Assembly: GCA_902769705.1 (NCBI GenBank)
Contig: CACXPX010000013.1
Span: 1-64,000, forward strand
Length of the DNA: 64,000 nt
Direction of reading: 5' to 3'
Origin: an uncultured Prevotellaceae bacterium
GTDB lineage: Bacteria; Bacteroidota; Bacteroidia; Bacteroidales; Bacteroidaceae
The notes beneath the pieces were generated by a model. That model saw nothing but the letters and a program-made list of their open reading frames with translations, was not told the origin of the DNA and did no database searches. The translations under genes and the position numbers were made by a program. Shown here in pieces: positions 20,201 through 26,764 of this stretch; position 1 is the stretch's first letter, and the number at the start of each line of letters is the position of its first letter.

Positions 20201-20527
20201 CTTGATGTCGTATTCCATCTGGTTGATAGGAAGTGTCTGAGTCTTGAGACCTACGTAGGAAATACGCAGTTTGTCTTTTGGATTCTTAATCTTAAAAGAG
20301 AAATTACCGTTAATGTCCGTCTGCGTAGACGCGACAATACGATTGGAGGCATCAAGCTCGACAACGTTGGCCATCATCACTGGACCAAAGTCATCGGACA
20401 CGGTACCGGTAATGATGTCACCAGCTTGTTGGGCCAATGCATGGCCTATTGACAAATGAAAAATGATAAATGATAATCCTATCACTTTCACCCATCGACT
20501 GGTTTTCTTATTGCTAATCGTTTTCAT
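17213..20527 (-). CDS. SusC/RagA-family TonB-dependent outer-membrane transporter
   Basis: This TonB-dependent oligosaccharide importer has about 1104 aa from the start at 20527 (an ATG six codons upstream at 20545 is also possible). The start at 20527 gives a normal MKTISNKK signal-peptide head, with cleavage after HALA. Domains: a carboxypeptidase-regulatory-like fold (about 40-115), a plug with GRIAGLDIVANSGNLGSGTS and AIWGSQGSNGVIEIKTKRG, then the barrel, ending ARAKSFTAGITIMF. Part of the signal-peptide codons (GLSFIIFHLS) is made of three 7-bp repeats at 20454-20474. It lies between a FAS1 lipoprotein gene and its SusD partner in the leftward operon. Confidence 0.94.
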   Translation of the reverse strand: MKTISNKKTSRWVKVIGLSFIIFHLSIGHALAQQAGDIITGTVSDDFGPVMMANVVELDASNRIVASTQTDINGNFSFKIKNPKDKLRISYVGLKTQTLPINQMEYDIKMVDQNQLVDVVVVAKRRAQGSGLSIPVDEISTARQSIDMSEFDGLALTTVDEALQGRIAGLDIVANSGNLGSGTSMRLRGVSSINGSSEPLIVVDGNVWETNTNDFDFSSANEEKFAQLLNVNPDDIESISVLKDAAATAIWGSQGSNGVIEIKTKRGTRGKTRVNYSYRLTATYQPSGYNMLNGDEYTMLLKEEYFNPSLSDASSNIPELNYNPSFPEYEMYNNNTDWQKEVKKMGWRQNHYLALTGGGEKAHFRIGAGYDHETGSIIKQQLDRFTSRVNLDYFVSDRIKIETNISLTYTRNQKNNGDLLAIAYVRMPNLSVYEQDKQGRDLGEYYSMLPTVSSQLRDQLNDKNPVALAHEAKNHETSYNIEPEFKLRYNLLGLEEDKTQLNYEGKVVFNIFNRYEDQFMPLSLSTRGWNDTDGKQSNRTTANSSKSLGVTTTHTLTFTPSFRNKDHQLTMLLRGQLTSGESTSQSTSSWALPSGSIQSAAAEGIIDGMSTGSGQWRSIYFTYSAHYAYKGRYMADFSVRRDGSTKFGADQRWGNFPAFSFRWNIHKEPWFAKALPFVSMLSVRPGWGIVGKQPGAEYLYFSKYRNGSGYLNQGSIYPQNIQLKNLKWEQKETYNLGTDFGFFKDRITGNVEYYWQYTTDLLMANRGIPTSSGYTSLAWQNVGDMKNIGWEFNLNGNRIIRAGKFSADFNITFANNKNQITAMEETCLASLNNEFDRNNGSYLTRVELNRSMGSIYGFRYKGVYQYSDYSAEEIPGVSGPNAPVARDKDGIVVLDENEMTKPMMFCAGSVNYEFRGGDAIYDDINHDGQINELDIVYLGSSLPKFTGGFGFKLNFGRLTWNNQFNFRYGNKIINQARMRAENMYSNNNQSRAVNWRWRVEGDMTEIPRALYQYGYNWLGSDRFVENGSFIRLNYSQLSYSLDPKLIKRWGFQQLSFYVSANNLFCLTKYSGADPEVGYGSMGIVYDGAKTPRAKSFTAGITIMF
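20454..20474. repeat. Heptamer repeat in SusC signal-peptide codons
   Basis: Three 7-bp units on the + strand, AAATGAA, AAATGAT, AAATGAT, encode part of the hydrophobic signal core on the minus strand. A related set (ATTTATC twice, 20537-20550) overlaps the possible upstream start codon. Confidence 0.7.
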
Positions 20528-20548
20528 GTGCATTGTATTTATCATTTA

Positions 20549-23104
20549 TCAGTTATTCTTTAACAACAGTGGTTCGTTGATCAAATGAATGACAGCAGAG
20601 GAACTGGTCTCAATGCCATTAGCTGCAGAAGCATCCTGCGTGTTGTACTGCCATTCACGAGCGACAAGGTTGTAAAGACCATTCCGTTTTTCAACACGAC
20701 GTGTGTTACCGGCATGGTCAAGAAGTGAGATACCATCATCAGTCAAGGTGGCCCGCACACGATAGAATCGCTCCGTGGTGGGGTCGATGACTGCGGTTTC
20801 GAAATCACCACTCTCCTCCTCAGCACCGATGAAGAGGGCGTTGTCTTGGATGTGGTATTTCAGGAAATTCACTATTTGCAGAGAGTCGCGGGTCTTGGCA
20901 GTCAGGTTTCCTGCCTCTTCAAATGCCTCAACAGCTTCCCAAGAGGATAGCTTACCACTCTTCTGCATAGCTTCAATGCTCTCATTGGAGGGCACATAGA
21001 TTGTATAATGATAGGTGTTGAACGTCGAAATATTCGTTCCACCACATGCGTTTCTCTTATTGTGGATCTGCTCAAAGAGTCCGCTGCCGTCCATCAACTC
21101 GAGGAATTTCGAGAACTCAGCATGACTTGCCAGAACATCACGCACTGTATTACGCGTTCCGAGGATAGGTGATTCGAGAATATAGCTCTTTCCATTTCCA
21201 CCTTGTGTCTGGTCATAGATGTATGAGATTGGAAGTGGCTCAGATTCATTCATCTGATAGCTTCCCTCAACAGTCATACCACCAGCACCCTGAGAAACAT
21301 TGTTGACACGAATCTCCGTACCACCCTTCGTGCGATAGAAAGTATGGCCGTCTTCAACGTTTCCAATAACGATATGTGTATCGAGGATGTCTTTGAGACG
21401 GTTTCTAATCTGGTCATTGCTGGCCTTACCGATAGAGTCGCCCACTTCCTTTGTCTCTGTGTCGTAGTTCCATATGCTGGCCCACACACGGTCTTGCTCG
21501 TTGACTTTCGTAGGATCGTAATGGAAGCGGAACAACTGGGTCTGAGTCTTTCCGTAGGAACAGGGATCGATATACTCCAACAATGCATTGTTGGTGGGAA
21601 TAAAGAAACTATAGTAGGAATTCAGTGAGTTGAGATACACGTCATACTGCAACTGCTCAATACCCCAATACATGATTCGCATGGACTCGTTGACCAATGC
21701 GGGGAAAGAGACGCTGACGTATGCTGTGGGCGAATAGACGCGGTTGGTCAGATAAATGGCTCCATTGCATCCGAGCCAGACAGAATCAATAGCCTCGGGC
21801 ACCACACCCATCGGGTCGTTGGCGTCGTTAAGGATGTTCTGGAATTTGGAGGGAACCGATGAAATAAACGAACTCAACATATTATTGTTGATGAGTTTCG
21901 AGATGACATCATCGGGCACACGATCCCATGTTCCATAATAATCCTTGAGCACACGACCGGCACCATTCTCCCAATATTCTGTCAAGGCCTCATCGCTGGG
22001 CACCATCATGACTGCCATGTCACGTTGCAAGACAATGTTACCGTCTTGGTCATTCAAGCCCGAATAATAAGAATTCCACTCTGGGTCATATTTCAGCAAT
22101 CCATTCACAGGACCTCTGTCAGGCGTGATGTTCAAAGGCTGACCGTTTTGCGATTTACGAGAGAAGAAGCGCTTCTGGTAAACCGTATCAGCATTGGCAT
22201 CATAGAGGTAATTGTATTGCGTTCTAACACTCTCATCCAAAGGATAAGGGGCGCAATAACGCTCCAACAGTTTGTTGAACAAACTCACGTTCTTCTTGCT
22301 GGCAATGAGTTCTGCCATATTCGGCAGCGGGGTAATCACCTCACCCATACGGTGAATGAATCCGTTTGAGCACTTGATATTTGCCTGCACCACCTGTATG
22401 CCATTCACACTGGCCTCACCTGGCTGACGATGCGTGGTGTTGTTGTAGATAAAGTCATAATCCTCATTGGAGATACGTTTGTTGGTCAGTTGCTTCTCAA
22501 TGAAATGCACAAGAGGCACCACAGAGAAGTCTTCCATACAAACCATAGGCTTGCCCAACTCGCGGTAACGGTTCCAATAGGGATTGAGCGGCATGTCTTG
22601 GGGACGCAGCACAGGAACTGAGTCGTAAGGCTGGCTGGCGGCCAGTCGGCGCATACACTCTCCTTCGCGTGGAGGCGTTCCCTCAACACTCGACAGACTG
22701 TTAAGCTGCATTGAGTTGTCAATCATGCTGCCAAAAAGCAACAGTTTCTTTTGCGAAGTGGAAAGGTCTTCATACCTCCTCACTCCCCACGGATTGTTAC
22801 GATAGAAACGCTCGTATGCAGCGTCATCAGCCACGAAAAGCGTCTTCGAACCTGTCTTGCCCAGCACCTCACGATAGCCAAGGTCGTCAATCAGTCGCAC
22901 TGTGTTAGTGAAACTTTCAGCCTGCGAACCTCCTGACTTTCCCTGCTCGGCCAACCAACTGTAGATGCTTGCCCCCCATCCTTCTGGGGTTCGTTCATCA
23001 AGGTCGTACTCGGAACATGCCACCAGCGTGCTCCCCATGAGCAACACGCTAGCGACAACCATCCAATACCGACTTCGACTCCAAAAATGTCTTTCGGTCT
23101 TCAT
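20549..23104 (-). CDS. Large multi-FAS1 surface lipoprotein
   Basis: This 851-aa lipoprotein (lipobox STLVAC, Cys 30) opens the leftward SusCD operon. At least three, perhaps four, FAS1-like modules can be traced by the strand before the variable loop and by the closing motif: KTLFVADDAAYERFY ... NGFIHRMGEVITPLP; VMMVPSDEALTEYW ... NGAIYLTNRVYSP; YSFFIPTNNALLEYI; and YTIYVPSNESIEAMQ ... SAVIHLINEPLL near the end. It has no enzyme motif. With the two other FAS1 proteins in the operon it probably forms the surface binding apparatus of this locus. The target (glycan or protein) is not known. Confidence 0.8.
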   Translation of the reverse strand: MKTERHFWSRSRYWMVVASVLLMGSTLVACSEYDLDERTPEGWGASIYSWLAEQGKSGGSQAESFTNTVRLIDDLGYREVLGKTGSKTLFVADDAAYERFYRNNPWGVRRYEDLSTSQKKLLLFGSMIDNSMQLNSLSSVEGTPPREGECMRRLAASQPYDSVPVLRPQDMPLNPYWNRYRELGKPMVCMEDFSVVPLVHFIEKQLTNKRISNEDYDFIYNNTTHRQPGEASVNGIQVVQANIKCSNGFIHRMGEVITPLPNMAELIASKKNVSLFNKLLERYCAPYPLDESVRTQYNYLYDANADTVYQKRFFSRKSQNGQPLNITPDRGPVNGLLKYDPEWNSYYSGLNDQDGNIVLQRDMAVMMVPSDEALTEYWENGAGRVLKDYYGTWDRVPDDVISKLINNNMLSSFISSVPSKFQNILNDANDPMGVVPEAIDSVWLGCNGAIYLTNRVYSPTAYVSVSFPALVNESMRIMYWGIEQLQYDVYLNSLNSYYSFFIPTNNALLEYIDPCSYGKTQTQLFRFHYDPTKVNEQDRVWASIWNYDTETKEVGDSIGKASNDQIRNRLKDILDTHIVIGNVEDGHTFYRTKGGTEIRVNNVSQGAGGMTVEGSYQMNESEPLPISYIYDQTQGGNGKSYILESPILGTRNTVRDVLASHAEFSKFLELMDGSGLFEQIHNKRNACGGTNISTFNTYHYTIYVPSNESIEAMQKSGKLSSWEAVEAFEEAGNLTAKTRDSLQIVNFLKYHIQDNALFIGAEEESGDFETAVIDPTTERFYRVRATLTDDGISLLDHAGNTRRVEKRNGLYNLVAREWQYNTQDASAANGIETSSSAVIHLINEPLLLKNN

Positions 23105-23165
23105 TGTCTATTTTGTTATTTATGATTGATTTGTTTTGTTAACTATTCTCGTCGTTTGTCGGATG

Positions 23166-23173
23166 CAAAGTTA
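23166..23173 (-). promoter_or_regulatory. -7 promoter element of the SusCD/FAS1 operon
   Basis: On the minus strand TAACTTTG matches TAnnTTTG and lies 62 nt before the ATG at 23104. No clear TTTG box is found 20 bp upstream. It implies that the seven-gene operon has its own start, separate from the GH98-like gene. Confidence 0.5.
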
Positions 23174-23237
23174 GTTACATTATTAATAATAGGCATCCAC
23201 GCATGTCTAAAAATGTTTTCTAAGCGTCACACGCCCG

Positions 23238-23281
23238 AATGGGCATGTTACATTTTCTTTTCCATATGTAACATGCCCATT
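23238..23281. repeat. 44-bp inverted repeat (two 16-bp arms)
   Basis: AATGGGCATGTTACAT (23238-23253) and its perfect inverse complement ATGTAACATGCCCATT (23266-23281) enclose 12 bp, for a total length of 44 bp. TTT follows on the + strand. It lies between the stop of the GH98-like gene and the promoter of the SusCD operon. It may insulate the two units or act as a protein-binding site. As a minus-strand terminator it lacks a T run. Confidence 0.75.
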
Positions 23282-23315
23282 TTTGATAAATGCGAAAATT
23301 CCTAGTAAATAAAGG

Positions 23316-26300
23316 CTATTTCACGAATATCTTACGTGTAACACCATCAGCACCCACAACAATGTTCAAGCCTTTTTCCAGCGACTGTCTACGTAGACCA
23401 GACGCACTGTAAATTGCCACGCCAGATCTAGGTTCAGATAGAACAAGGTTATTGATTCCTGCTAATGCAACAGCAGTTAACCTGCACTCCAAGAGCAAGA
23501 ACTCGTGGTAGCCGCCAGTGGTGGTGGCATCGGTGAAACTGATGATATATTTGCCCTTGCTGGTAATGTCAAAGTCTAACTCACGTTTCACGGCTGATGA
23601 CAAGTTTGCCGTGGTGCTGCCGTTAGCATTGGGTGCAGCTGTGTAAACCTCCGAGGTTGCCACCGCGCTGCCATTCGTAGAGAGAATCTGAACCTTGTAT
23701 TTGGGGCTTTCTTTCCAAGCTGCCATAGCAAAGGTCAACTTATAGCTACCAGGTTCGAGGGTAAGTGGATATGCCGTCTGGCGTCCGTACTCAGCACAGT
23801 TGTTGCGCCAGTAGAGAGCCTTCTCCTGATAACCACCATTGCCAACGAATGTGCGAGCTCCAGCACTGAAGCTGTTGGGGTATTCGTGAACTTGGTTGTC
23901 CTCTTGTACACAACGCCAACCTTCGGGAATGGTACCATTGAGCACAAAGGTAAAGTCAAGCACATAGCCAGACTCTCCTTGCTCGCCAGTGGCAAGACCG
24001 AAGACGGGCAGAAGCGTCACGTTGTCATCGGGCATGACAAAACTCACTTCGTTTCCACCATTTACCTCAATGGTCTTCTGCATCGTGTAGAACACCGAGT
24101 TGACCACCTTCAACTGTTTCAGCTCGTAGCCTTCATCAGCGGTGAAGGTCAGCGTCACTGTCTCACCCTCTGCAGCTTCGTTGACATTAGGTGTAACGGT
24201 GCCATGATTGGCATTACGCACGGTAACAAGATATTTTTCCGCAGCCATGTTGGCAGGTGCGTATATGACTTGGTCGATAACCATTCCCGTACCACCAACG
24301 TTGGCGATAATCAAGGTGTTGGTGCCTTCTTTGAGTTGGGCTGGCACCTTCAGCTTGTGCCAATCGTTTTTGGCCACCTTCTCGCAAACCACAGTGTTGG
24401 CCGTTCCATTTACCGTCACACTAACGTTGCCAGACTTTGTGGTATTGCAATAACGTATGTAGATATCGTAGTCTCCACCTTGTGCGAGTTTGAGCTGATG
24501 ACGAAGGGCGGCACTAGTGTTGGTACCCATCTCCACATATCCCATGCCAGCAAACTCGGCATAGTCTTGTGCCCACCATCCCGAATGTGTCAGTGCCACA
24601 TTCTTCACGCTCTTATAGTCCATATTCTCGGCCTCAATGACATAGGGACCTACGAAAGGCTCTGGCTGTTTCGGCATGGGCAGAGATTCTGTGGGCAGCA
24701 CGTCGGTCATGCGGTCTGCGGCTTCTCCAGAACAGGTGATGGTGAGGTCAAGGGGGGCACAATGCTTCACCTCTACCGTGAAGGTTCCTGTTTCTTCGTC
24801 GTAATTCTGAGTAAAACTCGAAGTCCCGATTCCGCGTTTCGTAAGGCTTGCGTTGGGTTGCGAAGTCACACCATAGATAACAATCTTGTCGGTCTGTACA
24901 GTACTGGTGTCGTTTCGGTAATTGTTCAAATAAAAGTCGATGTGGTCTGCAAACTCGCGGATATGTCCGCTCGACAGTTTGCCATAGGTCAGTTCCATTT
25001 TCTCGCAAGTGTTGTATTGCAAAGGAATGGTGGCTGTGGCAGTTTTCTTCTTATTCAAATAAGAATAAGGCGTATAGGTCACCAGTTGGTTGCGATAACG
25101 GTTCACATAGAGGTCGCCTGTCGACACTTCAGGATACTGGGCATTGAAGTCGTTCACCTTCTTGGTCTGCGAAGTGCTCTGATAGGTCGATTTCTTCAAC
25201 TTCATGGGAATGGCTTTCGCCACATCATCATAGAAACCAATGACAAGAGGAATAGTGCCATAACGCCCAGTCTTCTTGAAATAGCAAAGATTGTCCATCC
25301 ATTGGCCATTGCCGCGATTGAATGGATCGCTCTGCTTATAAAGTCCATCGTAGAGACTTCCCCAAGCAGCATACTTGTCTTCATCGTTGCCGCTGCTCTT
25401 ATCGTTCTGTATCGCAATCTTGATATTACCCACCACTTCCTCGCGCGTAGGTATATATAAGGTACCATCGATAATCTTCTTGAACATGTCGAGCCAAACG
25501 CCACGGAAGTTGGGGAAAGTGCCCCAGTTGCGACGCGTATAACCGTCAACGGTAGAGTTATTGAGGTTCTGGAAATCTTCTGTCCATATCAGCTCTGGCC
25601 CGTCCCACACGGCACCGCCGTTAACACAAGTTTGCTCCATAACAGTTCCGACACCTGCGGCACCAGGGTATTTCTTTCCGTGATCTTTGCCTAAGATGGC
25701 ATCAAGGGCACCGTTCCAACCGCAGTTGTCATAGCGCACACCGTAGTTCTTGGCCAGACCGCTGACAAAGGGGCCAAAGGTAACACTCTCGTTGGCATAC
25801 CAACAACTGCTCGTGGTGTATTTGTAAAGCCAAAGACAAGCTTCGGGATAGTCTCTGCAAGCCTGCAACAAATCCTTGTTGCGCTTCATCATACCCATAG
25901 GATTAAGTGGGTGGCTCCAGATGTTGCCGCAGAACGAGATGGTGAGGAAACCACCATATTTGTGATGCATGGGCACAAGTTTGGCAAACAGCGCGATACG
26001 CGAAGCCTGAGTGCTGCTACTCTCGTCGCCACCCTCGTCGAAGCCCCAGAACTGTTCGGCATAGTTCCAACCCAGAAAATTGGGATAGGCCTTGAAGAAA
26101 TACTCAAAGGTTTCCAAGTCGTCATCTTGGATGTGGGTGTGACCACCGCTGGCAGGCTGGCAGGTGAACCACATGTTGTTCAACTGGCACACCGATGCCC
26201 ACGACTTGTAGGTGCGAACGGCGCAGCGCGGCATACGATACATCTTGGTATCCTTATCGTATTGGCACGACAGCGACAGGTTCATGCAGACATAAGGACG

Positions 26301-26477
26301 GATGGCCGCGGGTATAAGGTCGATGATCTTTTGCGGGTCTGCAGAATTCCAAACATCAACGTGGATGAGCCACAGCGGATGGCGCGAATCTACAGGGCGG
26401 CGCTGCTGGGCGAACACGGTAGAAACAGTAGCCAATAGCAACAACATGGATAACAACAAGCGGAGTTTTTTGTTCAT
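23316..26477 (-). CDS. Secreted GH98-like glycoside hydrolase, multidomain with sorting-like tail
   Basis: This extracellular enzyme has about 1053 aa from the ATG at 26477, chosen because it gives a signal peptide (MNKKLRLLLSMLL ... VFAQ) and sits 33 nt after a -7 element. The N-terminal ~340 residues resemble GH98 (HPLWLIHVDVWNSADPQKI, FLGWNYAEQFWGFDE, ELIWTEDFQN). Candidate catalytic acids are the Glu in NYAEQ and the Glu/Asp in WDGPELIWTED. A CBM35/CBM6-like domain (IEAENMDYK to MVIDQVIYAPA), an InlB-like beta repeat (VTVRNANHGTVTPN to MPDDNVTLLPVF), a second beta-sandwich and a tail ending DGVTRKIFVK follow. GH98 members cut blood-group glycans or xylan. The family call is by recall, not by search. 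Confidence 0.75.
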   Translation of the reverse strand: MNKKLRLLLSMLLLLATVSTVFAQQRRPVDSRHPLWLIHVDVWNSADPQKIIDLIPAAIRPYVCMNLSLSCQYDKDTKMYRMPRCAVRTYKSWASVCQLNNMWFTCQPASGGHTHIQDDDLETFEYFFKAYPNFLGWNYAEQFWGFDEGGDESSSTQASRIALFAKLVPMHHKYGGFLTISFCGNIWSHPLNPMGMMKRNKDLLQACRDYPEACLWLYKYTTSSCWYANESVTFGPFVSGLAKNYGVRYDNCGWNGALDAILGKDHGKKYPGAAGVGTVMEQTCVNGGAVWDGPELIWTEDFQNLNNSTVDGYTRRNWGTFPNFRGVWLDMFKKIIDGTLYIPTREEVVGNIKIAIQNDKSSGNDEDKYAAWGSLYDGLYKQSDPFNRGNGQWMDNLCYFKKTGRYGTIPLVIGFYDDVAKAIPMKLKKSTYQSTSQTKKVNDFNAQYPEVSTGDLYVNRYRNQLVTYTPYSYLNKKKTATATIPLQYNTCEKMELTYGKLSSGHIREFADHIDFYLNNYRNDTSTVQTDKIVIYGVTSQPNASLTKRGIGTSSFTQNYDEETGTFTVEVKHCAPLDLTITCSGEAADRMTDVLPTESLPMPKQPEPFVGPYVIEAENMDYKSVKNVALTHSGWWAQDYAEFAGMGYVEMGTNTSAALRHQLKLAQGGDYDIYIRYCNTTKSGNVSVTVNGTANTVVCEKVAKNDWHKLKVPAQLKEGTNTLIIANVGGTGMVIDQVIYAPANMAAEKYLVTVRNANHGTVTPNVNEAAEGETVTLTFTADEGYELKQLKVVNSVFYTMQKTIEVNGGNEVSFVMPDDNVTLLPVFGLATGEQGESGYVLDFTFVLNGTIPEGWRCVQEDNQVHEYPNSFSAGARTFVGNGGYQEKALYWRNNCAEYGRQTAYPLTLEPGSYKLTFAMAAWKESPKYKVQILSTNGSAVATSEVYTAAPNANGSTTANLSSAVKRELDFDITSKGKYIISFTDATTTGGYHEFLLLECRLTAVALAGINNLVLSEPRSGVAIYSASGLRRQSLEKGLNIVVGADGVTRKIFVK

Positions 26478-26509
26478 AATCATTGTAGTAGCGTTAGTTT
26501 TTAATGATG

Positions 26510-26517
26510 CAAAATTA
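26510..26517 (-). promoter_or_regulatory. -7 promoter element of the GH98-like gene
   Basis: On the minus strand TAATTTTG matches TAnnTTTG, 33 nt before the chosen ATG at 26477. An upstream in-frame ATG at 26534 would lie before this element, which supports the shorter start. Confidence 0.45.
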
Positions 26518-26676
26518 CGCCATATCCATTTCACACCTATTATTTATTGTATCATTCTTTTATCAATTTGTATCCCGCCCTGATTTTTACGTTAACGAGT
26601 CAATTTAAGTGATTTAGGTCAGTTCAAATGAAAAGAAAATGAAACAAATTGAAAAGGCGTTGTGCACATAAAAATA

Positions 26677-26684
26677 TATCTTTG
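26677..26684 (+). promoter_or_regulatory. -7 promoter element of the GH43-like gene
   Basis: TATCTTTG followed by CA is a perfect TAnnTTTG -7 element, 80 nt before the ATG at 26765. It makes the 230-bp gap to the GH98-like gene a divergent promoter region. Confidence 0.5.
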
Positions 26685-26764
26685 CAAAAAAGTTGGTCTA
26701 TACCTTCTTTCATCTGCATAACGAAAACATCAATAACAACTATTACACATAAAAGCGAAACAAT

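Noticed and set aside
23886-25460. 524-codon antisense frame inside the GH98-like gene
   Set aside because: It is a shadow frame. The opposite strand shows coherent domains and a signal peptide, and this frame has none.
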